A DNA stretch of 64,000 bases from Vigna angularis. Its lineage: Eukaryota > Streptophyta > Magnoliopsida > Fabales > Fabaceae. The notes beneath the pieces were generated by a model. The model saw nothing but the letters and a program-made list of their open reading frames with translations, had not been told where the DNA came from and ran no database searches. Location: contig NC_068970.1 of NCBI RefSeq assembly GCF_016808095.1, positions 16,226,501-16,290,500 on the forward strand. The letters run 5' to 3'. The translations under genes and the position numbers were made by a program. Below, piece by piece: positions 48,201 through 55,350 of the stretch (position 1 is its first letter; every line of letters begins with the position of its first letter).

Positions 48201-49115
48201 CATCATTATGAAGCATACCCATGGAAAGACCAACTGATTTTAAGAAAATTGGCACCAAATTTTCTTCAAGAATTTCCCACGTGCAAGTTTCAATCACTAC
48301 GCCGATTAACGATTCTGTGATCTGTCATCAAAATGATGCACACATCCAAGAACGATAAATGCAAACCACAAAAAACAAAATTAGTTAAAAGTTCTCCAAT
48401 AATTACCAATAAAACAAAATTGTTTGCCTACTTCTCTGATAATACCTGATTAAGTAAGTCATGCTGCAAGGGTCGTAGCACCTTAGCTAAAGGAAGAAAA
48501 CATCTCCGCACAAACAATCCTACAGCATCACAACCAGTCCCTGTAAAGAAATATATTAGATAGAAGAATATGAAGGGTAATGTGACAGCCACAAATGCTC
48601 CATTCAGCATAGCCTCCTACTTTCGACTTCCAGACCAAAAACAGAGCAAAACACATACAAAATTTGAAAACATAATCTAAACGTTCAAGATAAAAAGAAT
48701 AAACAAAAAAAAAAAGGCATTAGACAAAATGGTTAATTGGTAACTCACCCGTTTTCTTCAAAAGATGGCAAAACGCGCCCACCAGCGACACAAGGTAGGA
48801 GCGTTTATCAGCATCAAGATCATCACCTTCGTTGATAAGATCCTGTTAAAATTCATCAAATAAAACAGAAATGTGAACAACAAAATAAGTGAGAGAAATA
48901 GAGGTTAAATGCATGAGAATAATTAGGGGTACCTTGAGAGTTCGAGGGAAATCATTGAGAAGGGAAGCGAAGAGTGACAAGGGAGACAAACCAGTAGACA
49001 CCATAATGCAATCCAGCATTGGAGGAACCGCAGGCAGAGGCACCTGATAGAAGCTTTTGGATAGGGAAGCAACCACAAAAGCCATGGAACCTGCCTCTGC
49101 TTCTGCTTCAGACAT
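5406..49115 (-). CDS. TRM3/TARBP1-type SpoU tRNA (guanosine-2'-O-)methyltransferase, 33 exons traced
   Basis: Large plant homologue of yeast Trm3 and human TARBP1, which use S-adenosylmethionine to 2'-O-methylate G18 of tRNA. Its long helical-repeat region is followed by a C-terminal SpoU/TrmD-fold (knotted) domain. Exons in gene order: 49115-48933, 48842-48749, 48540-48446, 48321-47804, 47726-47510, 47422-47120, 37824-37687, 37466-37385, 35543-35266, 35171-35058, 31798-31536, 31297-31055, 30973-30818, 28974-28735, 28459-28332, 28089-27966, 26197-26036, 25944-25797, 25696-25596, 25300-25139, 22466-22419, 20838-20731, 20267-20193, 19050-19000, 17634-17491, 17396-17266, 16838-16751, 15778-15716, 15634-15409, 15234-15083, 14975-14905, 8835-8679, 5570-5406. 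These give 5,228 nt, about 1,742 codons; from memory the Arabidopsis protein At4g17610 is near 1,850. All junctions keep phase except exon 6 to 7, where one exon appears to be missing (see findings). Start: the first ATG of an open exon that matches the family N-terminus. Confidence 0.9.
5800..7360 (+). mobile_element. LTR retrotransposon remnant (gypsy-like LTR) in last intron
   Basis: G/T-rich sequence ends at 7360 with TGGGATGTTACA, a typical plant gypsy LTR 3' end in CA. Around 6950-7140 it contains CCGGATGAGTCAAG and GGATGATGAGAC strings that recur in legume gypsy LTRs as I recall them. No matching 5' start (TGTAACATCCCA) or target duplication was found, so it is probably a truncated or solo LTR. 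The 5' limit is approximate. Confidence 0.45.
6636..6674 (+). repeat. Homopolymer (G)39
   Basis: An uninterrupted run of 39 G lies within the LTR-like block of the last intron, preceded by AGACC and followed by AGTTACATGG. On the methyltransferase transcript it would read as C39. Confidence 0.97.
7361..8678. other. Intron sequence, nothing recognised
   Basis: AT-rich remainder of the intron between methyltransferase exons 33 and 32 (3' to 5' on the plus strand). Several short ORFs exist on both strands, but none has a recognisable family match. The C-rich stretch near 8100-8150 is low complexity. Confidence 0.5.
9420..9740 (-). pseudogene. Copia RNase H fragment, stop-ridden
   Basis: Read on the minus strand, this gives the C-terminal RNase H region of a Ty1-copia polyprotein: Arg-Ala-Met-Ala, then a cytosine-rich CDN-like segment, a Lys-His-Val-Glu-Val-Asp-Cys block, and a final His-Asp-Gln-Leu-Ala. 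Several in-frame stops show it is dead. It lies in the same orientation as the host gene. Confidence 0.65.
9963..10529. mobile_element. hAT-like MITE with perfect 8-bp target duplication
   Basis: The element proper is 9971-10521 (551 bp). Its inverted ends begin TAGAGCTGTCAAAATGGG on both strands, and the subterminal GGCCC/CCGGC blocks continue the inverted homology for about 60 bp. It is flanked by CTTACTAC at 9963-9970 and 10522-10529, an exact 8-bp duplication typical of hAT transposons. There is no coding capacity; the AT-rich centre separates GC-rich ends that would form a stem. Confidence 0.88.
10540..10800 (+). pseudogene. Copia RNase H fragment, plus strand
   Basis: Translation gives Thr-Asp-Val-Asp-Tyr-Ala-Ser (compare the DADWAG block of copia RNase H), then in another frame Lys-Leu-Tyr-Tyr-Asp-Asn-Lys-Ser (the YCDN block). 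The two lie in different frames with stops between. It is immediately right of the MITE, so the MITE landed in or next to a decayed copia copy. Confidence 0.55.
10801..11600. other. Intron sequence, no gene supported
   Basis: Unassigned part of the 6.1-kb intron between exons 32 and 31. Includes a short CACACA/CATATACACA stretch near 11205-11225. No conserved coding found. Confidence 0.5.
13359..13458 (-). repeat. Truncated copia LTR, minus orientation
   Basis: About 100 bp that is the near-perfect reverse complement of 13857-13956, the 3' part of the plus-oriented LTR. It starts TGTTGAATATATTG and is cut at 13458, where unrelated leader-like sequence begins. A primer-binding site lies just to its left in the correct orientation. 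Confidence 0.8.
13797..13956 (+). repeat. Copia LTR, plus orientation, 160 bp
   Basis: Begins TGTTAGATATATTATC and ends TATATTCAACA, directly after a purine tract (GAGGGGGAG) and a polyprotein tail ending Leu-Gln-Leu-Glu-Gly-Glu. It is the same LTR family as the pair at 23271-24449. Confidence 0.82.
15409..17634 (-). CDS. Methyltransferase exons 25-29 (linker before SpoU domain)
   Basis: Exons 17634-17491, 17396-17266, 16838-16751, 15778-15716 and 15634-15409 are 144, 131, 88, 63 and 226 nt. Exon 25 holds a His-His-His run within a helix. Exon 29 is polar, rich in Ser, Thr, Asn and Asp and of low conservation, as expected for the flexible linker that precedes the catalytic domain. The start of exon 28 is ambiguous by three bases (two AG acceptors in GTGAGAAG). 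Confidence 0.86.
15779..16750. other. Intron with LTR-like remnant
   Basis: The intron between exons 28 and 27. Its left half is plain AT-rich sequence. From about 16240 it holds the minisatellite described separately, then a stretch (16520-16720) with LTR-like composition and GGGTACC near its end. No coding. Confidence 0.45.
16301..16480 (+). repeat. Minisatellite, about 40 bp x 4.5
   Basis: Units begin with TCCTAGG or a variant at 16301, 16341, 16381, 16420 and 16468. Each contains ATATTGTTAATTA followed by GGTAATTAGA-like sequence. The spacing is 40, 40, 39 and 48 bp, and the last unit is truncated. Confidence 0.82.
17635..18999. other. Intron with possible solo copia LTR
   Basis: The intron between exons 25 and 24. 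At 17690-17900 the sequence resembles a short copia LTR (promoter-like CTCTATATAAGAG, T/C-rich tail). At 17901 it runs into TGGTATCATGGG, close to the methionine-tRNA primer-binding site of copia elements. No downstream polyprotein was found. The rest is unassigned. Confidence 0.45.
19000..22466 (-). CDS. Methyltransferase exons 21-24 (short exons)
   Basis: Exons 22466-22419, 20838-20731, 20267-20193 and 19050-19000 are only 48, 108, 75 and 51 nt. All are multiples of three with phase-0 borders. Each is flanked by clear CAG/TAG acceptors and GTAAG-type donors. Because of the symmetric phase, skipping any of these exons would keep the frame. Sequence is helical; exon 22 includes [12 protein letters not shown]. 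Confidence 0.86.
19051..20192. other. Intron, nothing recognised
   Basis: The 1.1-kb intron between exons 24 and 23, AT-rich with several A runs. I see no conserved coding and no clear terminal repeats. Confidence 0.5.
20839..22418. other. Intron with a duplicated segment
   Basis: The 1.6-kb intron between exons 22 and 21. Apart from the direct repeat at 21802-22090 it is unassigned. A short stretch near 21890-21960 (TTGGTGACCAAG, GACATTGTCAGACC) could be part of an old transposon. Confidence 0.5.
21802..22090 (+). repeat. Direct repeat, about 156-bp period, two copies
   Basis: Copy 1 starts near 21802 and copy 2 near 21958, both with GAGTAGGTGTCATCATTCAT, then GGCCTGTGCCCAAGT. Both also end in CCATTCTGGAGGG and AGTCTGAGCATCA. 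The second copy is shorter in the middle. Confidence 0.82.
23271..24449 (-). mobile_element. Small non-autonomous copia-derived LTR element
   Basis: Minus-oriented element of 1,179 bp. The 3' LTR is 23271-23446 and the 5' LTR is 24278-24449. Both read TGTTGAAT...CTAACA or GACA on the plus strand and are the family seen at 13797. A primer-binding-like TGGTTTCTAGAGTC (minus strand) adjoins the 5' LTR, and a purine tract adjoins the 3' LTR. The 831-bp interior has a GC-rich leader (about 23900-24230) and, on the minus strand at about 23460-23560, the extreme tail of a copia RNase H ORF (Val-Asp-Ile-Phe-Thr-Lys). Everything between is deleted. Flanks GCTCT and ACTCT match at four of five bases. 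It lies in the host's own orientation in the intron between exons 21 and 20. Confidence 0.82.
25139..26197 (-). CDS. Methyltransferase exons 17-20
   Basis: Exons 26197-26036, 25944-25797, 25696-25596 and 25300-25139 are 162, 148, 101 and 162 nt and all join in phase. Exon 19 is strongly acidic (Asp-Glu-Asp-Phe-Glu-Ala-Glu-Leu) and may be a surface loop. Exon 18 includes an [11 protein letters not shown] helix that is conserved in plant homologues as I recall them. Confidence 0.88.
26198..27965. other. Intron between exons 17 and 16, with dispersed repeats
   Basis: The left part (26529-26895) holds two copies of a dispersed repeat listed separately. The stretch 26900-27830 has retroelement-like composition, but I could not place it in a family. 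No coding is supported. Confidence 0.5.
26529..26895 (+). repeat. Two copies of a dispersed legume-type repeat
   Basis: Copy A begins near 26529 (TTAAGCCTAACTTAACC) and includes CACCCACTTATATATTGTGA and CCAACACACTCCCCTCACG. Copy B, near 26786-26895, repeats TTTGCACTCACTTATATATT and GGCTTTATCTCTAGTGATGT. I recall this sequence as a frequent non-coding repeat in legume genomes; its class is not certain. A third copy is at about 32917-33080. Confidence 0.6.
27966..28974 (-). CDS. Methyltransferase exons 14-16
   Basis: Exons 28974-28735, 28459-28332 and 28089-27966 are 240, 128 and 124 nt. Exon 14 starts at codon Met-Gly-Ala-Glu directly after a CTTTTGCAG acceptor and ends Asp-Ile-Lys. Exon 15 encodes Trp-Ala-Cys-Leu-Glu-Ser and ends with two bases of a codon finished by exon 16. 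The segment is predicted all-helical with no recognisable catalytic motif, in keeping with the scaffold region of the family. Confidence 0.88.
28975..30817 (+). mobile_element. Copia RT fragment plus LTR-like sequence in intron 13
   Basis: At 29468-29596 (+) a copia reverse-transcriptase segment is readable: [18 protein letters not shown], followed by an Asn-Gln-Arg-Val-Lys block. From about 29600 to 30650 the sequence looks like long-terminal or spacer sequence and contains the 46-bp tandem array. The ORF at 29667-30155 mostly crosses that array and is not a credible gene. Confidence 0.6.
29920..30113 (+). repeat. 46-bp tandem repeat, four copies
   Basis: The string ATTATG(T/C)TCAA occurs at 29933, 29979, 30025 and 30071, exactly 46 bp apart each time. 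It is followed by a GATATC/ATATTGGCAAGG-like end. Copies differ at several bases but keep their length. Confidence 0.9.
30818..31798 (-). CDS. Methyltransferase exons 11-13
   Basis: Exons 31798-31536, 31297-31055 and 30973-30818 are 263, 243 and 156 nt. Exon 11 completes a glycine codon split after exon 10 (GGTG, then GC). It is acidic around Tyr-Asp-Asp-Glu-Asp. For exon 12 I first considered the acceptor at 31199, but the one at 31298 (TTATTGCAG) keeps phase and adds 33 helical residues. Exon 13 carries the conserved [11 protein letters not shown] segment. The end of exon 11 could also be three bases shorter (GTGGTT offers two donors). Confidence 0.87.
31799..35057 (+). mobile_element. Intron 10 with decayed copia element and nested repeat
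   Basis: An LTR-like block about 32590-32788 runs into TGGTATCAGAAAG at 32789, a copia-type primer-binding site. Gag follows at about 32820 ([10 protein letters not shown]). At about 32917-33080 it is interrupted by the dispersed repeat also seen at 26529. Further on are a gag zinc knuckle (Cys-Thr-Tyr-Cys...Cys-Trp-Lys-Leu-His, about 33560-33620) and a protease-like Trp-Ile-Leu-Asp-Ser-Ser at about 33898. Frameshifts and stops abound. No integrase, RT or second LTR was recognised. The rest, 34400-35057, is unassigned. Confidence 0.65.
35058..37824 (-). CDS. Methyltransferase exons 7-10 (helical-repeat region)
   Basis: Exons 37824-37687, 37466-37385, 35543-35266 and 35171-35058 join in phase with each other (138, 82, 278 and 114 nt). 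Exon 7 opens with two bases of a split codon (TG), so it needs a phase-1 donor upstream. It encodes a well-conserved family segment around [11 protein letters not shown]. The hydrophobic and charged periodicity suits alpha-helical (ARM/HEAT-like) repeats. The intron between exons 8 and 9 (35544-37384) is 1.8 kb. Confidence 0.88.
35544..37384. other. Intron 8, probable old insertions, no gene
   Basis: The AT-rich left part (35800-36000) is followed by a stretch with AAACTCGTGACTTTACTAG-like sequence (36270-36400) and an LTR-like block (about 36650-37080) that includes TGTGTGTGTGCATATAG. The GC-rich ORFs at 36852-37094 resemble retrotransposon leader sequence rather than a gene. Confidence 0.4.
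37918..38131 (+). repeat. 5' LTR of the copia element
   Basis: 214 bp, TGTATTTG...AATCTCA. Compared with the 3' LTR it has two short insertions near its start and roughly nine substitutions by eye. No canonical methionine-tRNA primer-binding site follows; the next bases are AGTTTCATGTCCTGG. Confidence 0.88.
39303..40598 (+). repeat. 648-bp tandem duplication inside the copia polyprotein
   Basis: Unit 1 is about 39303-39950 and unit 2 about 39951-40598. Corresponding landmarks (for example ATGGAAGGTCAAAATTCATG at 39561 and 40209) are 648 bp apart, which is 216 codons, so frame is kept. Each unit carries a zinc knuckle, the protease Asp-Ser-Gly motif and the start of the pre-integrase region. 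By eye the units differ at only about six positions. Confidence 0.92.
43358..43553 (+). repeat. 3' LTR of the copia element
   Basis: 196 bp, TGTAAGAATAATT...AATCTCA, directly after the purine tract and followed by the AGAGT target duplication. Confidence 0.9.
43559..46050 (+). mobile_element. Second copia element, truncated
   Basis: LTR-like sequence runs to 43853 (...GACA) and is followed by TGGTATTAGCAC, a primer-binding site. Remnants in order are a protease-to-pre-integrase piece (44100-44570, with a Cys/His motif around Leu-Gly-His-Pro-Ser) and an integrase core (44600-45020, with Asp-Asp-Cys-Thr and Lys-Gln-Tyr-Trp-Lys). Then comes the integrase C-terminal part (45100-45240, Pro-Lys-Gly). 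Multiple stops and frameshifts. RT and RNase H are missing, and the right end meets gypsy sequence near 46050. Confidence 0.75.
46050..47065 (+). mobile_element. Ty3-gypsy integrase 3' end and LTR fragment
   Basis: From 46080 to 46690 the plus strand gives the C-terminal part of a gypsy polyprotein. It includes a [10 protein letters not shown] block, Phe-His-Val-Ser-Leu-Leu-Lys-Pro, and a chromodomain-like Val-Lys-Trp-Lys-Asn segment with premature stops. It continues into a likely LTR start near 46700 (TGTTGATAAAGATG) and promoter-like sequence up to about 47065. It is adjacent to exon 6 of the host gene. Confidence 0.75.
47120..49115 (-). CDS. Methyltransferase exons 1-6 (N-terminal 470 residues)
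   Basis: Six closely spaced exons give 1,410 nt, exactly 470 codons, ending in phase 0 at 47120 after Trp-Asn-His-Gln. Exon 1 starts with an acidic Ser-Glu-Ala-Glu run, then a helical segment ([15 protein letters not shown], residues 18-32). Exon 4, 518 nt, is the longest of the gene and includes an acidic stretch near residues 150-170. Introns in this block are 90-382 bp and free of transposons, in contrast to the rest of the gene. The reading continues in frame only if a further exon follows; the intron's donor is GTGTGA, and TGA comes at once if it is not spliced. Confidence 0.88.
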
Positions 49116-49147
49116 TGTAACACTCTTCTTGAATTGGATGGGCGGTA

Positions 49148-49219
49148 AAACCCTAATTATCAGCTGCTAAACCCTAAAAACGTCATGGTTTGCCAACGTG
49201 ATCCGCCAATTTTTGGCGC
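49148..49219 (-). promoter_or_regulatory. Two telo-boxes and an E2F-like site upstream of the methyltransferase start
   Basis: AAACCCTAA (TTAGGGTTT in gene sense) lies at 49148-49156 and 49169-49177, 33-62 bp before the ATG. TTTGGCGC lies at 49212-49219. Telo-boxes are known in plant promoters of translation and ribosome-biogenesis genes, and TTTSGCGC is the E2F consensus. Both fit a tRNA-modification gene expressed in dividing cells; function here is inferred. Confidence 0.55.
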
Positions 49220-50385
49220 CCTGTCTACTGTCATTAAATTAAATTAAAAGGATTGAAGCAGTAAACATTTAGTAAAATTTTAAATATGAGTAATAAGCAT
49301 CTTAGCAAGAAATAACTCCTGGATATTTATTTCATTGGTAAGTGAGTCTTTATCTCTTTACATTAAATAGTTAGTTGGATATCTTGTCTTTAAATTAAAA
49401 TGTCCATAAATAAATATGAACTAGTAAATTAGGATGTGTGAGAAGTGAACATGCACATTATTAGTGATGTTAATATATATAAAATGTGTTCGATAAAATT
49501 CGTACACTTATAAATTAGTTTGACTAATATACAAATATTTCATAAATACTTTAAAGTCGTTTATTTTAGAAATTTCCAGTTTATAAACTATAAATTACTT
49601 CATTGAGTATTTTGTAATTTATTTATTTTGTACTGTATATTAATATTTTTATCAAATCTGGTTTATTTTTACTATTATTATTTATTTCAATCTTACAAAA
49701 ATAATTAATTATTATATTATTTTATTATTTATTAACTTGTTTTTTTAATTGTTTATTACAGAATCCTGCAAAATAAAGTATTAAAACAGATAGATATTTA
49801 AAAATGATGAAATTAAGTATTTTAACGTTAAAATAATCAAATAAGATAATTCATTATCTAAAATTCATTTTCTGATTTTTTTTTCTTTTTTTCTAAACTT
49901 TTTAACTCTTAGACATATTTTTTACGATCAGAAAGTATCTAGTAAATCACGACATTAAGATCTTCATTTTTCTAATTATTAGTTTTCTATATAGAGTAAG
50001 TTATTTTCTATTTCTTTTATTTAGTTTTCAGTTTAAGACACATGCAAAAAGTATTTCTCGTATGTGTCGTTCATACTCTCTTATTAATTCATTATCAATC
50101 AGTGATCTTAACGGTATATCCTAATTATGATTTTGTTGTTCTTATGCACAGTTAGTGTTCGTCTATATGTGGAACTTGTCTAAGGGTTTTATAGAGTCGT
50201 TGGTCTTCAAACAAGTAAGGAAACCTAGTGTTTTTATTTAATAATTAAATTAAGTAGATAATAATAATAATTGTTAAGAAAATAAAATGAATTAGTCTGG
50301 TGTGGTTTTGTATTACAATTGTTGGTGGACAAATAAACGAAGTATCGCTATTCATTTGTTTTAATAATAGAAGATATCATTGGTA

Positions 50386-50387
<2 letters not shown>

Positions 50388-50419
<32 letters not shown>
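50388..50419. repeat. (AT)16 microsatellite
   Basis: Uninterrupted dinucleotide run in the spacer. Confidence 0.95.
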
Positions 50420-50422
<3 letters not shown>

Positions 50423-52206
50423 GATAAATAAAATAAATTAGTATGGTAGTTAACTTGTGTGATAAAAGTGTTAAAGGAGTAGATTAAAATTAATTATAAT
50501 TGTATTATTTTATTTTTGTGTGATGCATGAGATATATATGAAATATTAGTATTTGCGGTTATATATAAGCAGAAAGGAAATTGGTCTAGTCTTAAGTTCA
50601 AACCTATGGGAGAACAACACACATCTACCATTAGGTTAGTTTCCTTTTGTTGAGTTTGAAAGACTTTTATTTGACTCTACGTTATATATAAAATTGAACT
50701 AAGAATAAAAGGAAAAGAGAGAAAAGATGAAACTAAGAAGAAAAAAAAGAATGAGAGAAATTTGTTTTTTATGTTATTTTTCATAATGGAGAAAATAAAA
50801 TTAGAAGAAAAAATATAATTAATAAAAGAAAATAAACATTACACATTACAATAAGACGAAGAAGATTAAACATTATATACAAATTATATAGTGACAAACT
50901 AATATAAAATCATTTTTAAATAACTTTTTATACCGATTTATAATTTATTATACTTTTAGCATTATTGCGTTACTTTTTATATCAATTTTGGATTTAATCG
51001 ATATAAAAGAAATTTATAATTTATTACAGTTTTATCTCCGCATAATTTTCTATATCAATTAAAGTCCACCGATATAATTTTTTTTATATTTAAAATATCG
51101 TGTTGTTTATATCTAGTAAATTATAATGGATATAAAAATATGGTTTTTTTTTTGCATGACACGTGTAATTACTTTTACATAATTTTATATTAGAAGAACA
51201 CTATTTCTCAAATTATTAATAACTTAAATCCTTAAATAAATATAGATTAGTCAATTATAATTTTGCAACAATCTTCCACAAATACAAGTATTAGCTCTTT
51301 TTTATTTTATTTCAGTTCTCTGTATTTTAAAAGAAATTAAAAAAATCTTACTTCGTTTTCCGAAAACCGAATTTCGTTATATTATGATGAGAAAATAGCA
51401 TACTCGCGAACCGAGTTCCAAAAAAGTATATGTAAATATTATAAACAGTATCCCGTCTCTGTAAATTAAAGGTGAATCTATGCCATTTGGAAAAAAAATC
51501 TACAAAATACGTGAAGACCAGTGACAAGGATACTTTTGACTGTGTTTCAACTTGGATATCTTTCCGTACATGCCATTCAAACAAAATATATAAAATGTGT
51601 GTTTCACGTGACATTTGATGCGACGGCAGCACAAAATGCTCCACAGAACCACAGGTACGAAGAGGCTACGAAATTTTTCACAGAAGATATTTAATTTTTT
51701 AAAAATTATAAAGATTAAACTTAATTATTAATAAATAAGTTAAAATAATTCTTACGATAAAAGATCGAATAATGACAATTAGTATTTAAATTTAATAAAT
51801 GAGAAATAGTGTAAGAGATAGAGCTAGATTATTCAATAATAAATTAATTCGATTTAAAAATTATGTTGACAAATAACACGAGAAATCAAATTTTGTCAAA
51901 TTATATTTGATTTATATTTTTCTAAAATGTATGGTTTGGGGGTTGAAAACCTACACGAACCATAATGCATTGTATTTATTTTTTATTCTGCCATCTAATG
52001 TTTGTTCATCTGTTGAAATGCATAGACCAAACAAAACTTGTCATTTTCCTTTTGTTAGCTTGTATTGGTGGATATACCTCTGCCAACCGTTCTTGTTTAT
52101 TCTTTCAGCTGTAGAAAATGTAGTAAAACTTATCATATTAATTAATGGTTCAATAATTTCTATGACTTCAACTGGCATAACATGTGAGATTTTAGTGCAT
52201 AGCAAA

Positions 52207-52540
52207 TCATTGTCTTTATTGAAAAATATTACTTTAATTTCAAACCGATCTTTCTAGTGCTTAATATTTGAAAAAAAAAACTGAAAAACTGAACAATATT
52301 ATATCTAATAAATGGGGATATTAATTTTGATAACGGTAGAATATTAAGAAATACTATATTTGTATATATACCAAATTATCGTCTTTATTGAAAAGTATAA
52401 CTTTAATTTCAAACCGATCTTTCTAATGCTTAATATTTGAAAAAAAAATGAACAGTATTAAATATAATCAAATGGGATGTTAAAAAAGTAACGGTAGAAT
52501 ATTTAATAAATACTCTACTAATTATATTTATATTGTATTT
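52207..52540 (+). repeat. Direct repeat, 169-bp period, two copies
   Basis: GTCTTTATTG occurs at 52212 and 52381. Both are followed by ACTTTAATTTCAAACCGATC and, after A runs, by AACGGTAGAATATT. Copies have diverged by small indels. Confidence 0.85.
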
Positions 52541-53786
52541 AAAAATGATTTTTAAATAATTTTTTCAGAGTCCTTAGTATATGAATATGATAAACACTCG
52601 TAATAAAAACAGTATCTGATGTTCGGATATAAGAAAGCTTATATACAATAACATTATATTTTTAATATAATAACATTCATATATTATGAGATGTAGTTCT
52701 TAATATTTAATATAGTCTTTCTTTGATAACAAAAGCTTAAACATTTTAAAAAGATATATTAGAAGTGACACATATGCATAATGCCATAAAACTATAAATA
52801 TGAAATTATAAGCTTGTTCGCAATATTCACACCCGTGAATGACTGAATGCTTTTTCTCCTCGTATATTATGTTATCTTCATATTGTGAAATTCACAGTCA
52901 TATATATATCACCTATACATAAAAATAATTTAAAACTTGTAAGTTTTAAATAAAAATATAATATACTAGCAAATTAAAAGTAATTACATCCCTTATAGTC
53001 ATACAATCAACATAAAATATCAAGAATTACCTAATACAAAACACAAAACGTGTAATGATAATCATGAATACGACATTCACATCTTAAAAATCTTGGACAT
53101 GTCAATTGCTCAATTATTGTTTCTCAAAAACCTTAACTATAACATGTTTGAGCATTTTCCAAATTCATAGAATATGATTAGATAAATTTTATGTTTAATA
53201 AATTTGACCACTAATACTCTATATAATAACCTCTCTTAATTTTTTTTCATTAACTTAAATCAAAATATCAATGAAGTCGAAATGATCACAATTGAATTCA
53301 TCTCACATTGTAACATTACGATCAATGAATAACTACCTCATCATTTAATTCGAATACATTTTAATTCATAATAAACATTGTCAAGAACCATCACAAAAAA
53401 AAAAAACTAACAAACATAATATATCACATATTCATTCGTCACATTCTCATAAAATATTAAATTATCATACAATGTTATTCATAAAATATTAAATTATTAC
53501 ACAATTTTATACTTGTACACTTTAACTCAATAAAACTCGTTTAATAACATTCACCTTTGTTTTTTTTTCATATGGTTATTTATAACAAATAATCTTACTT
53601 TATACAGATAATCAATATATATATTTGGATCAAGTCTATTTAATGTAAGAAATCTTAATTTAATTTAATTTAACAAGACTATTTTTTTAAAATAAAAGAA
53701 TAATTTTGAACTATTTTTAGATATATAAATATAGTTATATCATCACTCTAAATAATAACACACATGCAATATTTTTAGCTTAAGCA

Positions 53787-54870
<1,084 letters not shown>

Positions 54871-55136
54871 AACCCGGTACACATTGTTAAAACGTATCAA
54901 CTGAAAAATAGGCATACGCGCGTTAGGAAACCCACATTGATTTTTCATGGCTTTATTCTCATGGATGAGGACAGTAAAAATCATACAGGTGTATTTATTT
55001 TTTCGGATTAGCAAATACAAACACCAGTGGATCATCGTCTTTGATTTCACGTATAAATTACATCCGTGGATCAGAGAAAGTTTCATAACCTAAATAAAAT
55101 TAAAAGGGTAAAGAAAGGGGGCATAAAAAAAGTAAA

Positions 55137-55144
55137 TATAAAAG
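55137..55144 (+). promoter_or_regulatory. Candidate TATA box of the ureidoglycine aminohydrolase gene
   Basis: TATAAAAG lies 207 bp before the ATG at 55351, with GGCCCA (site II-like) between them near 55166. It is the best-placed TATA-like string; the transcription start is unproven. Confidence 0.35.
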
Positions 55145-55350
55145 ATTTGAATAGGGTATTTTCATGGCCCAGGGCAGATTCCATGTTGCAATTATTGTAG
55201 TGCATCATGGTATCAGCGTCCATTGTATTTGTAGGTCTTAAGGAATCTTTGTTAAGTGCTCCTTTAAGTCCGTGACACACTCATCCACACCCACACTCTC
55301 ATCTGAGCCACTGTTCTCAGTCCAAACACTTCTCCATTTCTCATCTGAAA

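Noticed and set aside
51907..52257. Plus-strand ORF of 116 aa in the divergent spacer
   Set aside because: No recognisable domain, crosses the 169-bp direct repeat, and has AT-driven composition. A faint resemblance to a copia pre-integrase segment was too weak to call.
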